A stretch of DNA of 64,000 nt from Arsenicicoccus cauae (GTDB lineage Bacteria; Actinomycetota; Actinomycetes; Actinomycetales; Dermatophilaceae). The notes under the pieces are model-generated. The model searched no databases, was not told the origin of the DNA, and saw only the letters and a list, made by a program, of their open reading frames with translations. The stretch spans positions 96,717 through 160,716 of the forward strand of contig NZ_WLVL01000019.1 of the NCBI RefSeq assembly GCF_009707125.1, written 5' to 3'. Made by a program: the position numbers and the translations under genes. Below are positions 50,365-59,202 of this stretch, piece after piece (positions within the stretch are counted from its first letter, which is position 1; every line of letters begins with the position of its first letter).

Positions 50365-51089
50365 GGGAACAGCTCGACCTGGTGCGGGCGGGTAGACCCG
50401 GTCTGCACGAGGATCGTGCGCAGCCCCGCCTCGAGCCCGGACACGACGTCGGTGTCCATGCGGTCGCCGATCATCACGGTGTGCTCGGAGTGCGCCTCGA
50501 TCCGGTTGAGGGCGGTGCGCATCATCAGCGGGTTGGGCTTGCCGACGTAGTACGGCTTGCGCCCGGTTGCAGCCGTGATCAGCGCGGCCACCGACCCCGT
50601 GGCGGGCAGCGTGCCCTCCACCGACGGGCCGCTCACGTCGGGGTTCGTCGCGATGAAGCGCGCGCCGCTCTCCACCAGCCGGATCGCCCGCGTGATCGCC
50701 TCGAAGGAGTAGGTCCGCGTCTCCCCCAGCACCACGTAGTCGGGGTCCCGCTGGGTCATCGTGTAGCCCGCCTCGTAGAGCGCGGTCGTCAGCCCCGCCT
50801 CCCCGATGACGTAGGCCGAGCCGCCCGGCCGCTGCTCGGCCAGGAAGCTCGCGGTCGCCAGGGCCGACGTCCAGATGCACTCCTCGGGGACGTCGATGCC
50901 GCTGGCCAGCAGCCGCGCCCGCAGGTCGCGGGGCGTGTAGATCGAGTTGTTGGTCAGCACCTGGAAGCGCAGCCCGCGCTCCTGCAGCGCGCCGAGGAAC
51001 TCGGCGGCGCCGGGGATCGCGTGCTCCTCGTGGACCAGCACCCCGTCCATGTCGGTGAGCCAGGACTCGATGTGGGCGTGGGTCGTCAT
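50235..51089 (-). CDS. HAD-superfamily (subfamily IIA, NagD-like) phosphatase
   Basis: 284 residues. HAD motif I is SWLTDMDGVLVHEE (two Asp), motif II QVLTNNSIYTPRDLR, motif III with the Lys in YYVGKPNPLMMRTALNRI, motif IV VMIGDRMDTDVVSGLEAGL. The IIA cap domain (about 80-180) carries ATASFLAEQ and GEAGLTTALYEAGY. These enzymes hydrolyse small phosphates such as nucleotides, pyridoxal phosphate or 2-phosphoglycolate; the substrate is not determined. ATG 51089 is preferred to the upstream 51110 start because CATACT lies six bases before it. Confidence 0.9.
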   Translation of the reverse strand: MTTHAHIESWLTDMDGVLVHEEHAIPGAAEFLGALQERGLRFQVLTNNSIYTPRDLRARLLASGIDVPEECIWTSALATASFLAEQRPGGSAYVIGEAGLTTALYEAGYTMTQRDPDYVVLGETRTYSFEAITRAIRLVESGARFIATNPDVSGPSVEGTLPATGSVAALITAATGRKPYYVGKPNPLMMRTALNRIEAHSEHTVMIGDRMDTDVVSGLEAGLRTILVQTGSTRPHQVELFPYRPTRVVDSIADVVPLVAERAPRVGRDEGSASAMSRVEDGTG

Positions 51090-51095
51090 GCGGCC

Positions 51096-51101
51096 AGTAT
51101 G
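51096..51101 (-). promoter_or_regulatory. -10 element CATACT, leaderless start of the HAD phosphatase gene
   Basis: CATACT-GGCCGC-ATG, the same 15 bases as at the M18 aminopeptidase gene. Confidence 0.5.
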
Positions 51102-51169
51102 GCGACCCACCGCCAGACCGTCGTCCCGCTCGCGCCGGGTGACGCGAGGACGACGCGGAAGGAGCGGAG

Positions 51170-51251
51170 GCTGCCGCCGGGCCGGGCCGTGGCGGGCCTG
51201 GCGGGAGGCCGAGCTTGCGAGGCCGGATGGTAGGCCCGGCCCGGCGGCAGC
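51170..51251. terminator. 19-bp perfect inverted repeat with 44-base loop behind lhgO
   Basis: GCTGCCGCCGGGCCGGGCC (51170-51188) returns in perfect inverse at 51233-51251. The GC-only stem begins about 30 bases after the lhgO stop, so termination is the simplest role. The loop can pair further within itself (GAGGCC with GGCC). The length of the arms is unusual for a simple terminator. Confidence 0.6.
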
Positions 51252-51279
51252 GTAGCGACGACAGGTGACGTCATACGGC

Positions 51280-52494
51280 TCAGATCGCGACGCGCTCCGC
51301 CTCGGCGAGCTTGTCGGCGATGACCTCGGCGATCGCCAGCGACGCGGTGGCCGCGGGCGAGGGCGCGTTGAGCACGTGCAGGACGCGCGGGTGCTCGTGC
51401 AGGAAGTCGAAGTCCTCCACCAGCGTGCCGTCCGGGCGCATCGCCTGGGCGCGGACCCCGGCGCCGGCGCGGACGACGTCCTCGACCTGCACCTCCGGCA
51501 TCATCTTCTGCGTCGCCTTGACGAAGGCCTCCTTGGAGAAGGACCGCTGGACCTCGCCGATGGAGTACTTCCAGTACTTCTGCGCGAGCCGCCAGATCCC
51601 CGGGAAGGCCGCGAGCTGCACCATGTCGCGCGGGTTGATCTGGGTCCACGAGTAACCCTCGCGGGCCAGCGCGATGACGGCGTTGGGGCCGAGGTGGACG
51701 TGCCCGTCGATGCCCTTGGTGGCGTGCACCCCGAGGAAGGGGAAGCGCGGGTCGGGCACCGGGTAGATCAGCGCGTTGCACAGGTAGGACTTCTCGGGCG
51801 TGAGCTCGTAGTACTCACCGCGGAAGCCGACGATGCGGGTCTCGGGACGGGCGCCCATGGCCTTGGCGACGAGGTCCGCGTTGAGGCCGCCGCAGGTCAC
51901 GACCTGCTTGGCGACGATCGGGCCCTGGGTGGTCTCGACGGTGACGTCGTTCAGGCCCGGCCGCCCCGACACGAGCGCGGTGCCGGTGCGGATCTCGCCG
52001 CCGGCGGCGCGGATGTCGTCGGCGTAGCTCTGGCAGACGACCTTGTAGTCGACGACGCCGGTGACCTTGACCTGCAGCGCGGCGACGCCCTCGGCGTGCG
52101 GCTCGACCTCGCGGAACTCCTCGCGGCTCATCCACTGCGTCGGCACGTTGTTGGCCTGGCAACGCCGCTGGATCTCCTTCATCTTGTCCACCTCGTCGGC
52201 GTTGGTCGCCACGACGAGCTTACCGTCGATCCGGTGCGGGATCCCCTTGTCCTGCAGGTACTCCACCAGGCGCACGCGCCCGTCGAAGCACAGCCGCGCC
52301 TTGTAGGACCCCGGCGTGTAGTAGACCCCCGCGTGGATCACGCCGGAGTTGTTGCCGGTCTGGTGCCGCGCGATGTCGTCTTCCTTGTCGATGACCACCA
52401 CGTGGGCACCGGGCTTGCGCAGCTGCAGGGCACGGGCCGTCGCGAGCCCCACGATGCCCCCACCGACGACGAGGACGTCAGCCTCGGTCTTCAT
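51280..52494 (-). CDS. lhgO: L-2-hydroxyglutarate oxidase
   Basis: 404 residues of the DAO/FAD family. The dinucleotide fold starts ADVLVVGGGIVGLATARALQ (GxGxxG), then VVIDKEDDIARHQTGNNSGVIHAGVYYTPGS, the LhgO signature region; later VVTCGGLNADLVAKAMG, YLCNALIYPVPDPRFPFLGVHAT and a C-terminal GVRAQAMRPDGTLVEDF. It oxidises L-2-hydroxyglutarate to 2-oxoglutarate, passing electrons to the membrane quinone pool or oxygen. ATG 52494 has AAAGGGGA nine bases upstream. It is divergent from the metallophosphoesterase gene. Confidence 0.92.
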   Translation of the reverse strand: MKTEADVLVVGGGIVGLATARALQLRKPGAHVVVIDKEDDIARHQTGNNSGVIHAGVYYTPGSYKARLCFDGRVRLVEYLQDKGIPHRIDGKLVVATNADEVDKMKEIQRRCQANNVPTQWMSREEFREVEPHAEGVAALQVKVTGVVDYKVVCQSYADDIRAAGGEIRTGTALVSGRPGLNDVTVETTQGPIVAKQVVTCGGLNADLVAKAMGARPETRIVGFRGEYYELTPEKSYLCNALIYPVPDPRFPFLGVHATKGIDGHVHLGPNAVIALAREGYSWTQINPRDMVQLAAFPGIWRLAQKYWKYSIGEVQRSFSKEAFVKATQKMMPEVQVEDVVRAGAGVRAQAMRPDGTLVEDFDFLHEHPRVLHVLNAPSPAATASLAIAEVIADKLAEAERVAI

Positions 52495-52515
52495 GAATTC
52501 CCCTTTCGACGCCTC

Positions 52516-52521
52516 TAGTCT
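52516..52521 (+). promoter_or_regulatory. -10 element TAGTCT, leaderless start of the metallophosphoesterase gene
   Basis: TAGTCT is six bases before the GTG at 52528. Confidence 0.6.
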
Positions 52522-52527
52522 GGCCCG

Positions 52528-54366
52528 GTGAGCCCCGCGACGAGGACCGAGTCCCCAGAGTCGTCCCGAGGTGTCCGCTTTGCCCGCCTGAGTCGGCGGC
52601 CCTGGCCACGCTGGGTCACGGTGGCATGCCGGAGCGTGGTCACCTTGGTGGGTCTCCTCGCCCTGACCCTCGCGTCGGGCCTCGTCGGGATCGCGGTCAC
52701 CAGCGTCTGGCCGACCCAGGTCGGCACGCAGTCGTATGCCGCCACGGTCCGCCTCTCTGCGGAGCCCGACCAGCTGTCGACCCTGCACGCGCCGACCCTC
52801 TTCGGCGACCTGGACCTGCGCTTCGACGGCGTGCTGCCGGCTCCCGGCGTCAGCGCGGTGGCCCGGGTCCAGGACCGCATCACCTCCGTCCTCGCCACCC
52901 GTGACCTGTCGGTGTCCGCGCTCAAGCCCACGCCCGCCGAGATCGACGACGCCGTCAGCACCACCATCACCCAGGTGGGCGGCAAGTTCGCCGGCGGCGC
53001 GCTGCTCACCTGCCTCCTCGTGGCGTTCGCCATGCGGCACTGGCGCTCGCGGGACGATCCGTTGCGGCCGTGGCGGCGGGCGGTCGCCATACCGGCCCTG
53101 TCCCTCCTGCTCGCACTGACCGGCACCGCCGGTGCCGCCTGGTCGACCTTCCGCCCGGACCGGCTGGAGTCCGTCGGTGCCGACGGGCTGCTCGGCTACG
53201 TGCGTTCCAACACCGCGATCCTCGCCGGCGTCGAGGCGCGGTCGGCGCAGGCCCAGCCCTATGTCAAGAACATGCTGGCGCTCTCGGCCGCGCTGCAGGA
53301 CAAGTTCGTGCCCGCGGAGCTGGCCACCCCCGCCTCGGTGAAGCTCCTCCTCGTCTCCGACATCCACGGCGCCAACGCCTATCGCCTGATGAAGCAGATC
53401 GTCGAGACCGAGGGCATCACCGCCGTCGTCGACACCGGCGACCTGATCAACTTCGGGCGCGTGCAGGAGGCCGAGGCGGCCGGGCTGTTCACCGGCATCG
53501 CGTCGCTCGGTGTGCCCTACCTCTTTGTGAGGGGCAACCACGACGCGAGCTCCCCCACCGACGACGCGCTGGTCGAGCGGATGACGCAGGTCCCGGGCGT
53601 CGTCGTGCTCGAGCCGCGCCGCCACACCTACACCCTCGCGACCGTCGGCGGGCTGCGGATCGGCGGCTTCAACGACCCGCGATGGTTCGGCGACACCGGT
53701 GGCGGGCCAGCGACGCAGGTGCCCGCGGCCGAGGCCTTCGCCGAGGCGATGCGCGAGCTGCGCGCGGGGCGGGCGACCACCGCCCAGGAGTCCTCGACGC
53801 GAGGAGCGACAGCATCCCCGAGCGGGGGCACGCCGGTGCCGACGACCTCGGTCGCCGCCGGCAGCGCCGCGTCGGTCCCGTCGGCCGAGGCGGTGGCCCC
53901 CTCGGCGTCTGCGGCGGCTGCCGCCGATGCCGAGCGGGGTCTGGACGTCCTCGTCACCCACGAGCCCGCGGCGGCGGAGGCCTCGGGCGACGCCGGGATC
54001 CGGCTGCACGGCCACATGCACTCGACCGCCTTGCAGGGCAACCGGGTCCAGATCGGGACCTTCACCGGCGGCGGCGTCGTGTCGCACTACGTCGAGGGCG
54101 GCGACGGGGGTGAGCTGGCGGGTCAGCCCTATGCCTTCGACGTGCTGAGCTTCGGCGGGGACTGCCGCCTGCAGACGCTGACGCGCTACAGCTACCGCGA
54201 CCTGCTCGAGGGCCGGCCGGTCTATGACGACGTGCGCGCGATCAACGGCCGCGCGATCCAGTCACCTCTCCCCTCGCCAGGGCGCGTATGCCGGGCCGAC
54301 GCCCCCGTCACGCTGCAGGACGTCAGGGCGACCACCCCGCAGAGCTCGGCGACGCCCACCCCGTAG
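52528..54366 (+). CDS. Membrane-anchored metallophosphoesterase
   Basis: 612 residues. Hydrophobic segments near residues 33-60 (VVTLVGLLALTLASGLVGIAV), 152-171 and 187-207 place an N-terminal membrane module ahead of a calcineurin-like phosphoesterase domain from about 270. Metal motifs: VSDIHGAN, DTGDLINFG, VRGNHDASS, VTHEPAAAE and LHGHMHS. A Ser/Ala/Thr/Pro-rich low-complexity insert (about residues 420-467) interrupts the catalytic domain between FNDPRWFGD and VTHEP and is probably surface exposed. GTG start fixed by the leaderless -10. Substrate unknown. Confidence 0.87.
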   Translation: MSPATRTESPESSRGVRFARLSRRPWPRWVTVACRSVVTLVGLLALTLASGLVGIAVTSVWPTQVGTQSYAATVRLSAEPDQLSTLHAPTLFGDLDLRFDGVLPAPGVSAVARVQDRITSVLATRDLSVSALKPTPAEIDDAVSTTITQVGGKFAGGALLTCLLVAFAMRHWRSRDDPLRPWRRAVAIPALSLLLALTGTAGAAWSTFRPDRLESVGADGLLGYVRSNTAILAGVEARSAQAQPYVKNMLALSAALQDKFVPAELATPASVKLLLVSDIHGANAYRLMKQIVETEGITAVVDTGDLINFGRVQEAEAAGLFTGIASLGVPYLFVRGNHDASSPTDDALVERMTQVPGVVVLEPRRHTYTLATVGGLRIGGFNDPRWFGDTGGGPATQVPAAEAFAEAMRELRAGRATTAQESSTRGATASPSGGTPVPTTSVAAGSAASVPSAEAVAPSASAAAAADAERGLDVLVTHEPAAAEASGDAGIRLHGHMHSTALQGNRVQIGTFTGGGVVSHYVEGGDGGELAGQPYAFDVLSFGGDCRLQTLTRYSYRDLLEGRPVYDDVRAINGRAIQSPLPSPGRVCRADAPVTLQDVRATTPQSSATPTP

Positions 54367-54514
54367 GCGCGCACGGTCACCTGCTGCTCGTCGTGAGCCC
54401 TTCGAGCAAGGGGTCCAGCCGCAGCGTCGAGCCTCGGGCGAACCGCTCCGACACCGCGCGCAGACGGTCGCCCTCGCCATCCCCTCCCAGGACGCGGACC
54501 CCCGCGATCCCGGC

Positions 54515-54687
54515 CACGTGGTTCCCGCGCCCCGGACCCCACCACGTGACAAAGGTGCGGGCTCGACGCACGTTCGCCACACCCAGGACCCCGCCACGTG
54601 ACAAAAGTGCGGGCTCGAGGCACGTCCGCCACGCCCAGGGCCCCGCCACGTGACAAAAGTGCGGGCTCGACGCACCGAGCGCGCGGG
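54515..54687. repeat. 52-bp tandem repeat, three units (same family as 33987-34090)
   Basis: CACGTGACAAA starts at 54543, 54595 and 54647, exactly 52 bases apart; a truncated CACGTGG copy is at 54515. Each unit includes GTGCGGGCTCGACGCAC, which can fold (GTGCG/CGCAC), and ends with a TTCGCCACACC-like segment. The unit aligns with those at 33987 and 34039 along its length. The array fills the gap between two convergent genes. The rest of that gap, 54367-54514, holds no gene I can support. Confidence 0.75.
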
Positions 54688-56676
54688 TCAGGGCGTCGGC
54701 ACCACCCAGCGCTGCTGGTAGGGCTCGAGCGTGAACTCCCACCACAGGTCGTCGCCGGTGATCGCGTCGCGCAGCCCCGACAGCGGCCCGAACCGGTCGA
54801 AGCCGTGCAGCGACAGGTGCTGGGGGGCCGCCGTGAGGTTGGCGAGCGCCAGCACGTGCCCCCGCGGGCCGGTCCGCAGCAGCGCGAACACCGCGTCGTT
54901 GCCGAGCGAGAGCGGCTCGGTCGAGGTCTGGGCGTGCAGCTGCGGCAGCGCCTGGCGCGCCCGGACGAGCCGCTGCAGCCCGCCGAAGACCCGCCCCTCC
55001 ACGGTCGCCGGGTCGTGCCGCCGCTCGGCCGCGACCCAGTCCATCGGCGGCCGATGGATCCACCGGTTGTCCTCGGCGAGAGCGGGATCCGCGAGGTAGG
55101 AGTGGTCGTTGAGCAGCCCGATCTCGTCGCCCATGTAGATCAGGGGGACGCCGCCGAGGACCAGCACGAGCCCCTGCATCAGCAGGATGCGTCGTATGGC
55201 GAGATCGACCGCCGTCTCGTCGCCCTCCGCCTGGGCTCGCTCCAGCCCGCACAACGACGCGAGCGTGCCCGAGATCCGGCGGTCGCGGGTGACCGGGTTC
55301 TCCTGAAAGACCTCGCCCACCGCCCACGAGCCGGGGTGCGCGCCGGAGTAGAAGTCGGACAGGAAGGACCGGTGCCAGAAGCCGTCGAGACCCACGGCGG
55401 CGGCGTTGTCGTCGGTGACCGCCCACCCGATGTCGTCGTGCAGGCGGGCGTAGGTCAGCCAGGCCACGCTCGGCGGGATCTGGGGCATGGCCCGCAGCGT
55501 GTGCGTGAGCAGCCGGGCGTCGCCCTCGGCGAGGGCCGACCACAGGGCGACCATGTAGACGTTGTGGTAGGCGAGCTCGCACTCCTTGGCCGTGGCGGCG
55601 CCCTGGCCGAGGTACGGGACGAGGTCCTCCGGCGACACGATGGCCTCGGCGAGGAGGATGACGCCGGGCATGGCGAGCCGCGTGAGCGCTCGGAAGGCCT
55701 GCAGGATCAGGTGCGCCTCGGGCTGGTTCTGGCAGGTCGTGCCGAGCCGCTTCCACAGGAACGCCACCGCGTCCAGGCGGACGACCTCGACGCCCGCGTT
55801 GCCGAGGTAGCAGATGACGTCGAGCATCTCCTCGAGCACGCGGGGGTTCGCGTAGTTCAGGTCCCACTGGTAGTCGTTGAAGGTCGTCCAGACCCACTGC
55901 CGGATCTCGGGGACCCAGGTGAAGTTGCCGGGCGCGAAGTCGGGGAAGACCTCGGGCAGCGAGGCCTCCCACCGGTCCGGCTGCTCGCGGTCGGGGTAGA
56001 AGAGGTAGTAGTCGCGGTAGGCCAGGTCCTCGGGCGTCGTGCCGGTCACGGCGCGCCGCGCCCACTCGTGCTCGCGCGCGGTGTGGTTGCAGACCAGGTC
56101 CACGACGAGCGAGACGCCGCGCCCCCGCAGGGTGGTGGCGAGCGCACGGAGCTCGTCCATCGAGCCGAGACGGGGGTCGGTCGCGCGGTAGTCGCGGACG
56201 GCATACCCCCCGTCGTTGGCACCCTCCCGGGGCTCGAGCACCGGCATCAGGTGCAGGTAGCCGACCCCGAGCTCGGCGAGGTAGTCCAGCCGGCCGGGCA
56301 GGGTCGCGAAGGACCCGCTGAACCGGTCGGTGTAGCAGACGTAGCCGACGAGCTCGGAGCGCTGGAACCAGTCGGGCTGGGACAGGCGGCGCTCGTCGAG
56401 CACGCGCAGCTCCTGCGAGCGCGTGGCGTAGGCGCGGGCGGCCACGGTCACGAGCCGCTCGAGCACCTGGCCGAGGTCGTGCCCGTGGCCGTCCTCGCCG
56501 TACAGCTCGGCGACGGGTCGGCGCACATCCGCCCACAACGCCTCCAGGCGCACGTCGTAGATCTGTTGCTCGAGGGGGCTCAGGTCGAGCCACTCGGGCA
56601 GGTCGTGGTGGGCGCGGGGGATGGCTGGCACGTGAACTCCGGGTGGCGGACGGTCGAGCAGGGGACCAAGGGGCAT
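54688..56676 (-). CDS. GH13 alpha-glucan enzyme, amylosucrase-like
   Basis: About 662 residues. An all-helical N-terminal segment (about 1-90, including DLSPLEQQIYDVRLEALWADVRR) precedes the barrel, as in amylosucrases. Catalytic residues are seen: the nucleophile in GVEVVRLDAVAFLW (near 300), the acid/base in GVILLAEAIVSPED (near 342) and the third carboxylate in YARLHDDIGWAV (near 415). Other barrel blocks: VVDLVCNHTAREHEWA and DYQWDLNYANP. It would make or rearrange alpha-glucan using sucrose or a related sugar. No other sugar genes are adjacent. Start ATG 56676, or GTG 56703 without a clear ribosome site. Confidence 0.82.
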   Translation of the reverse strand: MPLGPLLDRPPPGVHVPAIPRAHHDLPEWLDLSPLEQQIYDVRLEALWADVRRPVAELYGEDGHGHDLGQVLERLVTVAARAYATRSQELRVLDERRLSQPDWFQRSELVGYVCYTDRFSGSFATLPGRLDYLAELGVGYLHLMPVLEPREGANDGGYAVRDYRATDPRLGSMDELRALATTLRGRGVSLVVDLVCNHTAREHEWARRAVTGTTPEDLAYRDYYLFYPDREQPDRWEASLPEVFPDFAPGNFTWVPEIRQWVWTTFNDYQWDLNYANPRVLEEMLDVICYLGNAGVEVVRLDAVAFLWKRLGTTCQNQPEAHLILQAFRALTRLAMPGVILLAEAIVSPEDLVPYLGQGAATAKECELAYHNVYMVALWSALAEGDARLLTHTLRAMPQIPPSVAWLTYARLHDDIGWAVTDDNAAAVGLDGFWHRSFLSDFYSGAHPGSWAVGEVFQENPVTRDRRISGTLASLCGLERAQAEGDETAVDLAIRRILLMQGLVLVLGGVPLIYMGDEIGLLNDHSYLADPALAEDNRWIHRPPMDWVAAERRHDPATVEGRVFGGLQRLVRARQALPQLHAQTSTEPLSLGNDAVFALLRTGPRGHVLALANLTAAPQHLSLHGFDRFGPLSGLRDAITGDDLWWEFTLEPYQQRWVVPTP

Positions 56677-56732
56677 CGTTCCACGTGGAGGCGGGTGGCG
56701 CACCAGGGGTCCGGGTCGGGGATGATGGGCGC

Positions 56733-58277
56733 GTGAGTGCGACGGAGCATCGTGAGATCGAGCGCAAGTACGACGTCGAGGCGGGGGCAGCGCTGCCCTC
56801 GCTCGTCACCCTGCCGGGCGTGGACCAGGTCGAGCTGCGGCCACCGGTCGAGCTCGACGCGATCTATCTCGACACCGACGACCTGGCGCTAGCGCGGGCC
56901 CGCATCACGCTGCGCCGCCGCACCGGGGGCGGCGACGAGGGCTGGCACCTCAAGCTGCCGGCGCGCAAGGACGTGCGCCGCGAGCTGCACGCCCCGCTCG
57001 GCGAGACGGACCTGTCCCTCCTCGAGGTCCCCGCCGAGCTGCTCCCCCACGTCCTGGCCCACACCCGGGGACGAGCCCTCACCCCGGTCGTGCGGCTCAC
57101 CAACCAGCGGGTGACCACCGAGCTGTATGCCGGGGACGAGGCGCGGACCCTCCTGGCCGAGGTGTGCTCCGACACCGTCACCGCCACGCCCCTGCGCCCC
57201 GGCGTCGACCCGTCCGCCTGGAGCGAGTGGGAGGTCGAGCTCGTCGACGGGCCCGTGCCGCTGCTCGACGCGGTGGAGCGCGTCCTGCTGGCCGCCGGCG
57301 CCCGACCCGCCGCAGGCCCCTCCAAGCTGGCCCGCGCCCTCGGCCCCCTCGCCCCGCCGCCGCCGGCCGTGCACACCGTCCCCAAGAAGCCCACCGCCGG
57401 CCAGGTCATGATGGCGGCCCTGCAGACCACCGTCGAGCGGCTCAAGGCCGAGGACGCTGGTGCCCGCACCGGCGCGCCTGACGCCGTCCACCAGATGCGG
57501 GTCGCGACCAGGCGGCTGCGCACGCTGCTGTCGACATACGGCCCCCTGCTCGACGACGAGCTGACCACCCACCTGCGCACCGAGCTCAAGGTGCTGGCCG
57601 ACACCCTCGGCGGCGCCCGCGACGCCGAGGTGCTGCGCGAACGGCTGCTCGCCCTCGTCGAGAAGCAGCCGTCCCAGGCGGTGCTCGGCCCGGTCGCCGA
57701 CCGTATCGACACCGAGCTCGGCAAGGACTACGACCGGGCCATGACCCGGCTGCGGCGAGGGCTGGAGCACGAGCGCTACTACGCCCTGCTCGACGCCCTG
57801 GACAGGCTCGTCATGACGCCCCCGACCACGCCCCTCGCCGACGACCCGGCCCGCCTGGTCGTGCCCCGGCTGCTCGGTCGCGACTGGCGCCGGATGCGAC
57901 GCGCCGTCCGTCAGGCCTCGGCGATCGACGATCCGGCCCGCGCCGAGACCGCGCTGCACGAGGTGCGCAAGGCCGCCAAGCGGCTGCGCTACGCCGCGGA
58001 GTCGAGCACCGTCGTGCTCGGGCTGCGCGGCAAGCAGCTCGGCAAGTCCAGCGAGAACCTCGCCGAGGTGCTCGGCGAGCACCAGGACAGCGCGATCACC
58101 CAGGAGGCGCTGCGCGACCTCGGCCTGCGCGCCCAGCGTCACGGCGAGAACGCCTTCACGTACGGCCGCCTGCAGGGCATCGAGGAGGCGCTGCAGGGCG
58201 AGCTCGCGTCCAAGGACTACCGCAAGGCGGTCGGCAAGGTCGCCAAGCGCCGCCTCAAGGGCTGGAAGCAGGTCTAG
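56733..58277 (+). CDS. CYTH-CHAD domain protein
   Basis: 514 residues. The N-terminal CYTH domain (about 1-200) opens with HREIERKYDV (the EXEXK signature) and has basic strands for triphosphate binding (ARITLRRRTGGGDEGWHLKLPARKD). From about 225 a CHAD domain follows, with conserved His/Arg helices (VHQMRVATRRLRTLLSTYG; ALHEVRKAAKRLRYAAE). CYTH proteins hydrolyse or bind triphosphates, and CHAD domains bind polyphosphate, so a role in polyphosphate or triphosphate metabolism is likely. Start GTG 56733 with GATGAT six bases upstream. The downstream TSUP gene begins five bases after its stop, so they are one operon. Confidence 0.92.
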   Translation: MSATEHREIERKYDVEAGAALPSLVTLPGVDQVELRPPVELDAIYLDTDDLALARARITLRRRTGGGDEGWHLKLPARKDVRRELHAPLGETDLSLLEVPAELLPHVLAHTRGRALTPVVRLTNQRVTTELYAGDEARTLLAEVCSDTVTATPLRPGVDPSAWSEWEVELVDGPVPLLDAVERVLLAAGARPAAGPSKLARALGPLAPPPPAVHTVPKKPTAGQVMMAALQTTVERLKAEDAGARTGAPDAVHQMRVATRRLRTLLSTYGPLLDDELTTHLRTELKVLADTLGGARDAEVLRERLLALVEKQPSQAVLGPVADRIDTELGKDYDRAMTRLRRGLEHERYYALLDALDRLVMTPPTTPLADDPARLVVPRLLGRDWRRMRRAVRQASAIDDPARAETALHEVRKAAKRLRYAAESSTVVLGLRGKQLGKSSENLAEVLGEHQDSAITQEALRDLGLRAQRHGENAFTYGRLQGIEEALQGELASKDYRKAVGKVAKRRLKGWKQV

Positions 58278-58282
58278 CGGCC

Positions 58283-59131
58283 GTGCTGACCGCGATCCCG
58301 GCGGCCCTGCTCGTCGGGGCGCTGGCCGGGTTGCTGATCGGTGTCGTCATGGGCGCCCTCGGGGGCGGCGGCGCGGTGCTGCTCGTGCCCGCCCTCGTCC
58401 TCGGCCTCGGGATCGACGCGGTCCCGGCCACCACGATGTGCCTGGTCGTCGTGGGTCTCGCCTCGCTCGTGTCGGCCTGGTCCTCCGGTCGCCGGGGGCT
58501 CGTCGATGCCCGTATGGCGGGGGCCTTCGTCCTGTGCGGCGTGCTCGGCTCGGCCCTCGGGACCCGGCTGTCCCACCTGGTCGACGAGGAACTGCTGCTC
58601 GCGATGTTCGGCGGGCTGCTGCTCGTCATCGCCGTGCTGATGGTGCGGCGGGGGCGGGACGCGGGCGCCTCCGACCCAGGGGTTCCGGTGCACCGGGGGC
58701 AGCCCGACGTGCCGGTCGACGGTCTGGCCGGCGGCGCGGCCGGGTCGCACCGGGTGGCTCACCGCACCCGGTGGGGCCCGCTCGTGGGCGCCGCGACCGG
58801 GGTGAGCCTGCTGACCGGGTTCTTCGGCGTCGGAGGGGGGTTCGCGATCGTGCCGGCGCTGACGCTGCTGCGCGTGCCGATGCGCGTGGCGGTGGGCACG
58901 TCCCTGCTCGTCATCGCCGGCAACTGCCTCACGTCGCTGGTGTGGCGGTGGCCCACCCTGGCGCGGCTGGACTGGCCGCTGACCACCGCGCTGACGGTCT
59001 CGATGGTCGTGGGCGGCCTGATCGGCGCTCGGGTCGGTCGCCACGTGCCCCCACCCCGGCTGCAGCTGGCGTTCGGCATACTCCTCGTGGTCGTCGCCGC
59101 CGTGACGCTGCTGCAGACCCTGCGCGGCTGA
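58283..59131 (+). CDS. TSUP (TauE/SafE, DUF81) family membrane transporter
   Basis: 282 residues with about eight hydrophobic segments in two repeats. The first repeat has LLIGVVMGALGGGGAVLLVPAL, the second TGVSLLTGFFGVGGGFAIVPALTLL, each with the Gly-rich G(A/F)xGxGGG motif characteristic of TauE/SafE sulfite or organosulfonate exporters. A charged loop of about 45 residues (RRGRDAGASDPG...) separates the halves. Substrate not known. GTG start five bases behind the CYTH-CHAD gene. Confidence 0.88.
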   Translation: MLTAIPAALLVGALAGLLIGVVMGALGGGGAVLLVPALVLGLGIDAVPATTMCLVVVGLASLVSAWSSGRRGLVDARMAGAFVLCGVLGSALGTRLSHLVDEELLLAMFGGLLLVIAVLMVRRGRDAGASDPGVPVHRGQPDVPVDGLAGGAAGSHRVAHRTRWGPLVGAATGVSLLTGFFGVGGGFAIVPALTLLRVPMRVAVGTSLLVIAGNCLTSLVWRWPTLARLDWPLTTALTVSMVVGGLIGARVGRHVPPPRLQLAFGILLVVVAAVTLLQTLRG

Positions 59132-59202
59132 CCCGGGGCCGGTGGTCGGCGCGGAGCGGCTGGGTGGTAGGACTGGAGGCACCAGCCTCAGGAGGAGCCG
59201 CC

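Noticed and set aside
51280..54087. A 935-codon minus-strand frame reaching across the metallophosphoesterase gene
   Set aside because: Only the part from ATG 52494 (lhgO) reads as protein; the rest is antisense to the phosphoesterase gene.
54377..54520. Possible coding remnant on the minus strand reading RLRAVSERFARGSTLRLDPLLEG
   Set aside because: It looks protein-like over about 45 residues but has no start, ribosome site or recognisable domain, and it runs into the 52-bp repeats. Left as unassigned; a decayed gene end is possible.
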